Positions 9,066 to 17,285 of a stretch of 64,000 bases of DNA are shown piece after piece. The notes under the pieces are model-generated. The model was given only the letters and a program-made list of their open reading frames with translations, did no database searches and was not told the DNA's origin. Location: assembly GCF_002356115.1 (NCBI RefSeq), contig NZ_AP014836.1, positions 1,189,001-1,253,000 on the forward strand. Direction: 5' to 3'. Origin of the DNA: Candidatus Nitrosoglobus terrae (GTDB lineage: Bacteria; Pseudomonadota; Gammaproteobacteria; Nitrosococcales; Nitrosococcaceae). Numbering within the stretch: the stretch's first letter is position 1; every line of letters starts with the position of its first letter. Made by a program: the position numbers and the translations under genes.

Positions 9066-9233
9066 ATGCTTAACAATATCCTAAGCTTTAAAAAAGTGCA
9101 GGAAGCACAACGACCTTCTAGCAACAATGCGCAATGTAATAGCGTACGAAGCACGAGGGCGGAGGAAGTGAGCAGCTTGGCAGAAACCAAGTCGGTGAAT
9201 ACACATAAGCCGATAATTGCAACACGTAAATAG
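9066..9233 (+). other. 55-codon open frame of unknown origin, possibly a gene tail
   Basis: A plus-strand frame from ATG 9066 to TAG 9231-9233 encodes a hydrophilic peptide containing RPSSNNAQ, RSTRAEEVSSLAETKS and NTHKPII. It has no ribosome site, overlaps no other gene and looks like the C-terminal tail of a larger protein rather than a complete one. A relic of a mobile-element protein is possible, but no family could be recognised. It fills most of the gap between the divergent transporter and reductase genes. Confidence 0.2.
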
Positions 9234-9261
9234 TTAACTTCGAGCCACGGTGGATATCATC

Positions 9262-9927
9262 ATGACCTATACTGTAACATTATTAATGGCTGAGTTTGTC
9301 ACCCACGATGTCAAGCGTTTTATCATTGAAAAGCCATCGCTCCTTAATTACCAGCCGGGACAGGGGGTCGAGCTGATTATCAATCAGCCTCAATGGAAAG
9401 ATAAAGGACGGGCTTTTACACCCACTTCCTTAAAAGAAGATAAGGTTTTAGAATTTATTATTAAAAAATACCCAGACCATCATGGTGTAACAGAAAAACT
9501 ACACTCTTTACAACCCGGAGCAGAGTTACTTATCTCCGATCCCTTTGGTACTATTACCTATCAGGGGCCAGGGGTTTTCATTGCAGGTGGAGCCGGAATA
9601 ACACCTTTTATGGCCATTATCCGTGAACTGGCTCGTAATCATCAGCTTGCCAAACACAGCCTAATTTTCTCCAACAAAACGCCTGCAGATATTATTTGCG
9701 AGCAAGAGTTTCGTTTTTATTTTGGTGAACGCTGCCTCCTCACTTGTACTGAAACCAGTGGGTCAAGCTATGATAACCGCCTTATCACTAAGGAATTTTT
9801 ACAAGCAGAAATTAATGATTTTAATCAGCGCTTTTATACTTGTGGTCCACCCCAATTTGTAAGAGATATTAACCAAGCTTTAATAGCCCTTGGCGCTAAA
9901 CCTAACACTTTAGTATTTGAGCAATAG
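9262..9927 (+). CDS. FNR-type flavin reductase
   Basis: Predicted FAD/NAD(P)H oxidoreductase with the ferredoxin-reductase fold. The ATG at 9262 is preferred over the upstream in-frame GTG at 9250 because GGTGG at 9249-9253 forms a ribosome site 8 bases before it, giving 221 residues. The N-terminal barrel has a flavin-binding RAFTPTS, replacing the usual RxYS/T. DPFGTITYQGPGVFIAGGAGITPFMAI is the nucleotide-binding entry, and FYTCGPPQFVRDI near the end is the classic CGPP motif; LVFEQ closes the protein. No iron-sulfur domain is fused, so it must pass electrons to a separate partner. The neighbouring large oxidoreductase is convergent, so co-transcription is excluded. Confidence 0.85.
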   Translation: MTYTVTLLMAEFVTHDVKRFIIEKPSLLNYQPGQGVELIINQPQWKDKGRAFTPTSLKEDKVLEFIIKKYPDHHGVTEKLHSLQPGAELLISDPFGTITYQGPGVFIAGGAGITPFMAIIRELARNHQLAKHSLIFSNKTPADIICEQEFRFYFGERCLLTCTETSGSSYDNRLITKEFLQAEINDFNQRFYTCGPPQFVRDINQALIALGAKPNTLVFEQ

Positions 9928-9953
9928 ATTTAATTTCCCAAGATCTCATAAAA

Positions 9954-9986
9954 CACTGCTAGTAGTACTGATAACTATTAGCAGTG
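9954..9986 (-). terminator. Intrinsic terminator after the large oxidoreductase gene
   Basis: Perfect 8-bp arms CACTGCTA (9954-9961) and TAGCAGTG (9979-9986). On the minus strand the stem is followed by TTTT. It lies just beyond the stop of the minus-strand gene ending at 9998 and may also stop the convergent reductase gene. Confidence 0.55.
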
Positions 9987-9997
9987 CCCCATTACCG

Positions 9998-12900
9998 CTA
10001 ACCTTTGTTCTCTTTGCAAGACAAAATATAATCTAGCCACTGAGCGGCTAATCTATCTGGAAGGCGGTTTTGAACTTGACGAGCAGCTAAATTATCTAAA
10101 TCAATCCAAGCTAAAGGCTGTTCCTGTTCAGCGCAAGAGAAAACTGCTCGCGTGCGTTTCCCTGTTTCTGGATCAATCTGCCACTGCAAACATTGGCCAC
10201 AGACTCCCTTTAACATACATTGCATAGGACTTCCGACCATACCAATTGCTTTAAGATTGGAGTTAAAAACCCCTCTTAGCCTATCCTTCAGAGCTGATTG
10301 AAACCCGCGCAATAATCCGGTAGACCCCATGACAAGAAGCCTATCTACCGCGGCTAAAGAAATACGTATATGATTAGCACTATAGCCCTGTAATAGTGTA
10401 ATCATATCTGTTTCAACCACGCTTAAATCCTGCAGTCGCTGCGGGGTAATTTTAGGCTCCTGAGACGTACACCAGATAATCTGATCAGTCGCCGCTTCAA
10501 GCTCCTCTCGATGATCCAGCTCAGAGGCTGAATTAAAGGCAGCCACATATAAAACCCGATTACCCGCTGCTTTTAAGGCTGGACCAATATCCAGCATTAC
10601 AGCGGCTCCCCAGCGACCTGCGACTACTAATACAGTCTCCTCGCTAGGGATTTCAGTCGGTACCCCGGTCGGGCCCATTAATACCAAAGGATCTCCCAGT
10701 TTTAGCTGCTCTACTAAACGCGGTCCTGCCCCCCACTGTAATACCATTAGTCGAATTTGATCATCTCGCACCCCCGTGCCGCTTATAGTTAACAGAGGTA
10801 TCTGTAAGCGTGTACCTTCTATCTGACGACTATTAGACTCAAAGCTTTGCAGGCGAAAAAATTGCCCTGGGCGAAAATTACGCGCTGCAAGCGGAGAGCG
10901 CACCCAAATCTCCACTATAGAGGGATTATTTCGATTAATACGACTAACTTGTGCAATTAATAAATCTCTCATCCGCTTTTGGAAAGCTTTATAATTATCA
11001 CTAACAGATGAACGCAGCGTTAAAGCTGCCATCACCTGAGGATAGCTACGCTTACTTGAAGCAATCGCTTTAACCACACTGCCATGAAACGCAGGATGAG
11101 TATCCCCGACAAAAGTGACCATACGCCCCTCACGCTGATAAGAAGTAAAGGGGCCAAATTCCGGTGATTTACAATGCTCAGCTGCTTGGACAGGCTGAAG
11201 CCCATCAGGATGCTCTACATGGGGCAGAAAATGATTTGATTCTAACTCAAAGCTGTTCCCATGCTCATGAGCATAAATGGTATTAGGTTGAGTACCTGCA
11301 GCAATAAATACGGCACGGGCGGGTAGGGTTACCTCTCCATGAATCCCTAACCAACGCCCGCCTTCTAGTCGCATGCGCCGACATACCAAAGATTTGACGT
11401 GATCATAGTTATCCAACTCTACTCGCAACGGCTCTAGACCATCTGCATAATAAAGCCCCTCTTCCATGGCTTTAATAATTTCCTCATGGTTACGCTGATA
11501 AGCTGGCGAAGCATTCAACCCCTTACGATAAGCAATGGTTACCCCCCCCCAAGCTTGAAGTAGCGCAATAAAATTTGGGGCTTCTCCTTTTTGAGCAGCT
11601 CGCTGACGCTCATCCCTAACCAACCGTCCATGGGTCAAAAATTCTTCTAAAATCCCTTGATCTTCTTCATTAAAATCAGCCCACACGGCTTCCTTGCCTT
11701 GAACCTTCACTATCTTTTCATAACGATCAAGGGTTTTTTCTACTTGCTTAATATAATAAGCTTGAATTTCAGTCGCTGTATCAATAGCCGTTAAGCCCCC
11801 ACCAATTACTACAGCAGGTAACCGTACTTGCAAACTAGCTAAACTGCTTTCTTTGCCCGCTCCGGTAAGCTGTAGCGCCATCAGAAAATCACTGGCTTGG
11901 CGCATTCCTCGAGCTAAACTATTACCCATAGGAATAACCCGAGGTAACCCAGCTCCAGTAGCCATACAGAGATGATCAAATCCTAGCTCCCAAGCTCCTT
12001 CTATAGTGATTGTCCCTCCTAGACGAACCCCACCGAAGGCTTGGAACAAAGGACGGCGAAGCAGGCTTAGGTAGATAAGCTTTAAAAAATTCTTATCCCA
12101 ACGGACAGTAATACCGTACTCAGCGACCCCTCCAAATCCCAGCAAAATACGTTCATCTAGAGACTCCTGAAGATCTGACCAACCTTGAATAGGCTGCCGT
12201 AGAAGATCCTCTGGTAGAGGCTCCATCTTCAGGCCATCAATACCGACGACTATGCACCCTTCCATAGTTAAGTGGTGAGCCATGGTAAAACCAGCCGGCC
12301 CCATTCCTGCAACTAATACCTTATAACCATTATAAGGTTGAGGTAAAAATTGTCGCTGCCGCAAGGGGTTCCATCGGGTGAGTAAATCATAAATCTCTAC
12401 TCCCCATGGTAAATCAAGGACATCGGTCAGTACCCGGGTTTCAATTTGAGGAATATTAACAGGCTCCTGCTTTTGATAAATACAGGATTTCATACAGTCA
12501 TTACAGATACGATGCCCGGTAGCTGGTACCATAGGGTTATCCACCATAGCAACCGCTAAGGCGGCGATAGTACGCCCCGCTCGCTTTAGGGCGTGCATCT
12601 CAGAGATTTTTTCCTCTACGGGACATCCGGTCAGAATAACGCCCAAAGGATCGGTTTTAAAACCTAGCTCGGGTTGTTTTTTCTTCTCTGGGAAACCTTT
12701 GGAACAAAAATCCCCATTATGCTCATGGCAGTAAATACAATAATGGACTTCTCCTTGAACCGCCCGTGCCGACATTCTAGGATCCGTCAACTTAAATCCA
12801 TCACGCTGACGAAACGTTGTAGGATCGGCCTGAAGACGATGAGATGATTCGCTTTTTTCATACTTTAGAGGAACTAACTGAGCATGATCAATCTTTTGCG

Positions 12901-13477
12901 GTAGATGAAAACTAGCCCAGCCAGATACTGCCCGTTGTCCCTCTGGGTCAATCAACGCTAAAACACACCATTGGGTGAGCGCTGTAATAAGATCTATATT
13001 AATCAATTCATCTTGCTGCAAATACTGCGCCCATTGAGCAGTAGCCAACTCTCGATCAACTGTTACCCATTGAGTCCCTGTTAACTGTCTACTCAACCAA
13101 GAGTCCAGTGCCGAAAAAGACTCATGAATAGGTTGTCGATAACGTCGAGCTCGACCTAATACCCACTCCTTTTTAAAAGCCAGTACCTCCTCATGGCTTA
13201 AGGTGGATTCACAGCTGGTAGCCAGCTCCGCTTCAATTCCAAATAATTGGGCTAAAAACTCCTCAAAATAAGGCGCTACAGTTAATAGCAGTTCGCTCTC
13301 TTCTACGGGGGGTAGAGAGTTATCCCCCTGGCGATAACTTATTATCCGATGATAAAGCGTAGGATTCTTATCTTTTACCTGAGTTAAAAATCGCTTATCC
13401 AGCGTTTTTAAACCCTCAATCTGAAACAGCTCAGAAAAACTGATATCTTTCAGTACCAGTCCACTACCTGATGCCAT
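9998..13477 (-). CDS. Fused GltD/NfnB-like plus PyrK/NfnA-like oxidoreductase
   Basis: 1159-residue cytoplasmic flavo-iron-sulfur protein. Residues ~1-235 match no domain I recognise. Residues ~245-335 form a GltD-type cluster domain with cysteines at 247, 250, 258, 285, 325, 328 and 332. Residues ~385-800 hold a pyridine-nucleotide-disulfide fold (FAD motif VAGMGPAGFTMA ~389-400; second Rossmann motif VVIGGGLTAIDTATE). Residues ~840-1115 are an FNR/PyrK-type half (FRPGQFFRLQ; VLVVAGRWGAA) with a terminal 2Fe-2S set C1087, C1093, C1096 and C1115. This is the content of NfnB plus NfnA in one chain, suggesting NAD(P)H-ferredoxin-type electron transfer or bifurcation. Actual partners are unknown. 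Stands alone on its strand with its own terminator. Confidence 0.75.
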   Translation of the reverse strand: MASGSGLVLKDISFSELFQIEGLKTLDKRFLTQVKDKNPTLYHRIISYRQGDNSLPPVEESELLLTVAPYFEEFLAQLFGIEAELATSCESTLSHEEVLAFKKEWVLGRARRYRQPIHESFSALDSWLSRQLTGTQWVTVDRELATAQWAQYLQQDELINIDLITALTQWCVLALIDPEGQRAVSGWASFHLPQKIDHAQLVPLKYEKSESSHRLQADPTTFRQRDGFKLTDPRMSARAVQGEVHYCIYCHEHNGDFCSKGFPEKKKQPELGFKTDPLGVILTGCPVEEKISEMHALKRAGRTIAALAVAMVDNPMVPATGHRICNDCMKSCIYQKQEPVNIPQIETRVLTDVLDLPWGVEIYDLLTRWNPLRQRQFLPQPYNGYKVLVAGMGPAGFTMAHHLTMEGCIVVGIDGLKMEPLPEDLLRQPIQGWSDLQESLDERILLGFGGVAEYGITVRWDKNFLKLIYLSLLRRPLFQAFGGVRLGGTITIEGAWELGFDHLCMATGAGLPRVIPMGNSLARGMRQASDFLMALQLTGAGKESSLASLQVRLPAVVIGGGLTAIDTATEIQAYYIKQVEKTLDRYEKIVKVQGKEAVWADFNEEDQGILEEFLTHGRLVRDERQRAAQKGEAPNFIALLQAWGGVTIAYRKGLNASPAYQRNHEEIIKAMEEGLYYADGLEPLRVELDNYDHVKSLVCRRMRLEGGRWLGIHGEVTLPARAVFIAAGTQPNTIYAHEHGNSFELESNHFLPHVEHPDGLQPVQAAEHCKSPEFGPFTSYQREGRMVTFVGDTHPAFHGSVVKAIASSKRSYPQVMAALTLRSSVSDNYKAFQKRMRDLLIAQVSRINRNNPSIVEIWVRSPLAARNFRPGQFFRLQSFESNSRQIEGTRLQIPLLTISGTGVRDDQIRLMVLQWGAGPRLVEQLKLGDPLVLMGPTGVPTEIPSEETVLVVAGRWGAAVMLDIGPALKAAGNRVLYVAAFNSASELDHREELEAATDQIIWCTSQEPKITPQRLQDLSVVETDMITLLQGYSANHIRISLAAVDRLLVMGSTGLLRGFQSALKDRLRGVFNSNLKAIGMVGSPMQCMLKGVCGQCLQWQIDPETGKRTRAVFSCAEQEQPLAWIDLDNLAARQVQNRLPDRLAAQWLDYILSCKENKG

Positions 13478-13532
13478 TATCTCTCCTGAAATTCATAGAT
13501 TAGCTACCTTAGCCCTAGAGAATAATATATAA

Positions 13533-13559
13533 AAGCTGCAAACTTATCGCTTGCAGCTT
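13533..13559 (-). terminator. Intrinsic terminator after the DegS-like gene
   Basis: Perfect 9-bp arms AAGCTGCAA (13533-13541) and TTGCAGCTT (13551-13559) with a 9-base loop. On the minus strand the stem runs into TTTATATATT. It separates the protease gene from the oxidoreductase gene that follows on the same strand. Confidence 0.6.
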
Positions 13560-13624
13560 CTCTACAACTCAGTCTTAAGTTAAGTAAAATAAATAGATAG
13601 GCGCAAGGCCATCAAAAGAAAATC

Positions 13625-14746
13625 CTACGATGATGAGGATCCAAGCTCAATTTCAACCTGTCTTTTTTGCTCACCCCGAAATACCTGAACTTTAATTCGC
13701 TCACCCGCTTTTCGCCGTTCTAGCGCCAATATTAAATCATTAGAGTCCCGTATAGGCTGGCCCTCCACCGCGGTAATAATATCCCCTAGATGAATTCTCC
13801 CCATAGAATCACGTTGAACTCCCCGTAAACCTGCCCGATCCGCGCCACTGCCTGGGACTACACGCAGAATGATGACTCCTTCCATTTGTATGTTGGCGGC
13901 AGCCTGTGCCGGCAATAGTATAATCCCTAGCGTAGGTTGAACTATTTTACCTTTGACAATCAACTCGGGTATGACCCAATTGACTGTATCTACAGGAATA
14001 GCAAAACCAATTCCAGCATAAGCGCCTGAAGGACTATAAATCGCCGTATTTACCCCAATTAAACGGCCACTACTATCTAATAAAGGCCCACCTGAATTCC
14101 CTGGATTAATCGCCGCGTCTGTTTGAATCACATTACGAATAGGTACTCTGGTCACTGATTCTATTTCTCGCCCTAAAGCACTGATTACCCCCGTAGTTAA
14201 CGTTTGATCTAAACCAAAAGGATTACCTATGGCAAATGCTTTTTGCCCCACCCGAAGATCATCTGATCTTCCTATAGGGATAGGTTGAAGCTTATTGTGT
14301 GGGGCTTGAATCTGTAGCACTGCTAAATCTTCTTGAGGAGCCGTACCAATCAACTTGGCATCCCAAGTAGAGTGATCATATAGGGTTACTTTGGCCGCAT
14401 TTGATCCTTGAATCACATGAAAATTAGTCACAATTCGACCTTTATCATCCCAAATAAAGCCCGATCCAGTGCCTTGGGGAATTTCTTGTACATTCAGGCT
14501 AAACCAATCTCTACGCAAAGATAAGGTAGTAATAAAAACTACCGAAGGAGAGGTTTCCCGAAAGAGGCGGATGGTAGCCTCCTCATCGGCGGCAAAATTT
14601 CCTCGTTCTAAAACAGGCCGCGGCCTAATTTCAGCCTCAGCTTCAAGTAATTGTTTTCCTGATCGTCCCCATCCTACACCGATAACAAATACAATTAATA
14701 ATAGCAACGCTAGCAAAATGATAGAGGTATTATTTCGCTGTAACAC
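13625..14746 (-). CDS. degS: DegS/AlgW-like membrane-anchored serine protease
   Basis: Periplasmic HtrA-family endopeptidase. 373 residues. One N-terminal membrane anchor (~residues 8-26), a trypsin-like domain with His in TNFHVI, Asp in EDLAVLQI and Ser in NPGNSGGPLLD, then a single PDZ domain (from about residue 275; GVIILRVVPGSGADRAGL, HLGDIITAVEGQPI). One anchor plus one PDZ is the layout of DegS/AlgW, which cleave the anti-sigma factor RseA/MucA in the envelope stress response; DegP/DegQ have two PDZ domains and a cleaved signal. The cognate rseA/rpoE genes are not in this window. It is divergent from the first siderophore receptor across 172 bases. Confidence 0.85.
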   Translation of the reverse strand: MLQRNNTSIILLALLLLIVFVIGVGWGRSGKQLLEAEAEIRPRPVLERGNFAADEEATIRLFRETSPSVVFITTLSLRRDWFSLNVQEIPQGTGSGFIWDDKGRIVTNFHVIQGSNAAKVTLYDHSTWDAKLIGTAPQEDLAVLQIQAPHNKLQPIPIGRSDDLRVGQKAFAIGNPFGLDQTLTTGVISALGREIESVTRVPIRNVIQTDAAINPGNSGGPLLDSSGRLIGVNTAIYSPSGAYAGIGFAIPVDTVNWVIPELIVKGKIVQPTLGIILLPAQAAANIQMEGVIILRVVPGSGADRAGLRGVQRDSMGRIHLGDIITAVEGQPIRDSNDLILALERRKAGERIKVQVFRGEQKRQVEIELGSSSS

Positions 14747-14856
14747 AGTAACCCCACACTTAATCTATTTATACTGACAGCTATTATTCTACCTGTTTTT
14801 ATCATTCATCTGAAAAACTAGCTTATTAAAAATGCTATAAAATTTTATTTTCTATT

Positions 14857-14875
14857 TGTAAATATAATCATTCGC
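14857..14875. promoter_or_regulatory. Candidate Fur box before first siderophore receptor
   Basis: By eye, 14857-14875 matches the E. coli Fur consensus at 13 of 19 positions, with the core ATAATCATT; the adjoining ATAAT...ATTAT symmetry extends to 14880. It lies about 45-60 bases before the receptor start, where an iron-responsive operator is expected. Confidence 0.55.
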
Positions 14876-14918
14876 ATTATAATTAAATATTATAAATATT
14901 ATTTAGGGGATCTTATTC

Positions 14919-17135
14919 ATGGAAAAATACCGACGGCTTGCGCCGCTGGCGATAGGGCTTTGTTGTGCATGGGCATCGTGTGGCGTACTGGCCGATTCAG
15001 ATCAGGAGCCTGTTAAAAGCACCTATAAAGATAAAAAAGATAAATATGAAGATAGACAGGAAGAAGAATCTCAACCGGCTAGACCAAGTGTTTTCTCTGG
15101 CTCTTACGGCCCCAATGCTACGGAATTAGGAACGGTCACGGTGACAGGGAATCAGCTATCCACCTATCATGTGGATAGTAACACAGCACTAGGAACTGAA
15201 ACCCGGCTTCTCGATACCCCCTTCTCAATCACTCCTATTCCTAGAAAAGTTTTAACCGATCAAGCCTCCCAATCCCTAGAACAAGCCGTACGTAACTCTC
15301 CTGGCGTTACAGTGAATCTAGGTGAAGGTAACCAAGATCAGCTCGTCATTCGTGGGGTCAGTACAGCTTTTGATTTTTTCATGAATGGGATGCGGGATGA
15401 TGCGCCATACTTTCGCCCTCTCTATAACGTGGATCATATTGACGTCCTAAAAGGCCCAGCCGCACTTCAGTTTGGTCGAGGGGGCGCGGGAGGTCTTGTC
15501 AATTTTGTTACTAAAAAAGCCGAACGTCGAGAAATCCGTCATATTATGGTAGAAGGCGGAGGGGGCGCAGATGGATCTCCTTGGGGTCATTTTCGGGGGC
15601 AAATGGATTTCGGTACCTCCATAAGTGATTTTGGTGCCTTCCGTTTTATGGGCATGGGTCAAGATTCAGGGACTTTCCGTGATTTTGGTTTTATTAGGCG
15701 CTATGCAGCTAATCCAGTATTTCACTTTGATATCAATGATCGCACCCAAATGGATCTGACCCTATCCTATCTAAATGATACCCGGCTTGCCGATCGGGGT
15801 ATCCCTTCACAGAACGGTTTACCGGTGGATGTCGGTCGCAGTCAGTTCTTTGGCTCTCCGCAGCAAAACCGGTTTGATGCCCAAGTCACCACTGCCCAGC
15901 TGATGATCACCCATGAGGTTAACGATGACTTGAAGCTGATGGCTAACTTCCGCGCTTTCCAGAATAATCATCACTATGACAACCTCTATCCAGGGAGTTC
16001 CGTAAATAAGGATGATATGTTTGCATTTAAGGGCTACGATCATTCAAGCGAGCGGATAAATTATCAACAACGCCTTCAAGCTATTTTTGATTTCGATACC
16101 GGAAAAGTACATCATAAACTGCTAGGGGGCGGTGATTACACTTGGCAGCGGGACTTTGATATCCAATTTATTCCTGGAAAATCCAAGGATCTTCCTGGGT
16201 TGTTCGCCCTAGACAATTCAGTAGTTGGTCCAGTTGCAATGACCTCTTTAGATCGACATAACAATGTCCACGCCGATGAAATTGGGGTTTATCTTCAAGA
16301 TCAAATTACCTTTGATGAACACTGGATGGCGCTAGCCGGTGTTCGCTTTGATCGGTTTGCTACCGATGCGCGCTATCTCAAAATAAATGCTAGAACCCAA
16401 CGGATTGACGACACCTGGTCACCCCGAGCAGCGCTGATGTACAAACCGGTTGAAAATGATACCTTGTACTTTAGCTTTAGTCGAAACTTTATCCCATCAG
16501 GGGCCAATGTTGCCGCTTCCCTCAAAGACCCAAACGGCGCTAATCTTGCTCCAGAAAGATCTGATCAATATGAATTTGGTAATAAATTTGAGTTATTTGA
16601 TGGCAATATGGTGTTTAATATTGCTTTCTTTCAAATTGATTTAACCAATATGCCGGCTGCTGATCCTAATGGGGATAGTCAGCTACTCACTATCGGTAGG
16701 CAACGAAATCGGGGAATCGAACTTTCTGCTAATGGCAGTATTACCGAAAAATGGAATATTTTTGCCAATTACACCTATATGATGGAAGCCAAAAATATGG
16801 TGGCGGTTCAAGGCACTGCAGCAGGGGCTCGAGCTGGGTTAGTCCCTCGCAACCAGTTCTCTGTTTGGTCTACTTATGACATTAACGAGCATTGGGGGTT
16901 TGGCGGCGGCGTTCACGGCCAATCCATGAGATACGCATCATTTACTGATAAAGTCCAGTTACCGGCCTACGCCATAGGCGATCTCATGGCCTATTACCAG
17001 CTGAAAGGATATCGCTTCCAAGTCAATCTTAATAACGTCTCAGATGAAACCTATTACGCGACTGCTTCAGGGGATAACCAGATCATGCCCGGAATTCCAC
17101 GCAGTGTGTTTGCCAGCGTGAACATGGACTTTTAA
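14919..17135 (+). CDS. TonB-dependent siderophore receptor, copy 1
   Basis: Outer-membrane gated barrel for uptake of a ferric siderophore. 738 residues: a signal peptide (~1-26, ending GVLADS), a linker with a TonB-box-like ELGTVTVTG (~65-73), a plug domain with SLEQAVRNSPGV, QDQLVIRGV, DVLKGPAALQFGRGGAGG, and a 22-strand barrel ending in the aromatic VFASVNMDF. The plug and the DRGIPSQNGLP segment recall the Fiu/PiuA catecholate-type branch; the ligand is inferred only. A good ribosome site (AGGGGA at 14905-14910) precedes the ATG. First of three tandem paralogues, with a Fur-like site upstream. ExbB/ExbD are encoded elsewhere in the window, TonB is not. Confidence 0.9.
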   Translation: MEKYRRLAPLAIGLCCAWASCGVLADSDQEPVKSTYKDKKDKYEDRQEEESQPARPSVFSGSYGPNATELGTVTVTGNQLSTYHVDSNTALGTETRLLDTPFSITPIPRKVLTDQASQSLEQAVRNSPGVTVNLGEGNQDQLVIRGVSTAFDFFMNGMRDDAPYFRPLYNVDHIDVLKGPAALQFGRGGAGGLVNFVTKKAERREIRHIMVEGGGGADGSPWGHFRGQMDFGTSISDFGAFRFMGMGQDSGTFRDFGFIRRYAANPVFHFDINDRTQMDLTLSYLNDTRLADRGIPSQNGLPVDVGRSQFFGSPQQNRFDAQVTTAQLMITHEVNDDLKLMANFRAFQNNHHYDNLYPGSSVNKDDMFAFKGYDHSSERINYQQRLQAIFDFDTGKVHHKLLGGGDYTWQRDFDIQFIPGKSKDLPGLFALDNSVVGPVAMTSLDRHNNVHADEIGVYLQDQITFDEHWMALAGVRFDRFATDARYLKINARTQRIDDTWSPRAALMYKPVENDTLYFSFSRNFIPSGANVAASLKDPNGANLAPERSDQYEFGNKFELFDGNMVFNIAFFQIDLTNMPAADPNGDSQLLTIGRQRNRGIELSANGSITEKWNIFANYTYMMEAKNMVAVQGTAAGARAGLVPRNQFSVWSTYDINEHWGFGGGVHGQSMRYASFTDKVQLPAYAIGDLMAYYQLKGYRFQVNLNNVSDETYYATASGDNQIMPGIPRSVFASVNMDF
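15510..15736 (+). repeat. 227-bp block identical to 17871-18097
   Basis: Within the plug/early barrel region of receptor copy 1. The same 227 bases occur without a mismatch in copy 2, while the flanking coding sequence differs. Such patchy identity suggests recent gene conversion or recombination between the tandem copies. Confidence 0.9.
16975..17089 (+). repeat. 115-bp block identical to 19339-19453
   Basis: Near the 3' end of receptor copy 1, covering the last barrel strands. It is base-for-base identical to the corresponding part of copy 2; the final codons after it differ. Confidence 0.9.
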
Positions 17136-17221
17136 AGCAGCCCAAGTTTCCATAAGCAAGCCGATAACCTCTCTTATCATTAATTGATAACTCGCTTAAA
17201 TTAATAATAAGAATTATCTCT

Positions 17222-17255
17222 ATTGATAAATAATAATTATTAGTATTAAAATTTA
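17222..17255. repeat. 34-bp AT-rich repeat before receptor copy 2 (Fur-like)
   Basis: Identical to 19507-19540, which sits at the same place before copy 3. It contains the symmetric core AATAATAATTATTA and matches the Fur consensus at roughly 11 of 19 positions. Location 30-65 bases before the start codon fits an operator duplicated together with the gene. Confidence 0.5.
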
Positions 17256-17285
17256 TTAACATAATAATAATGAGATCATTAATTA

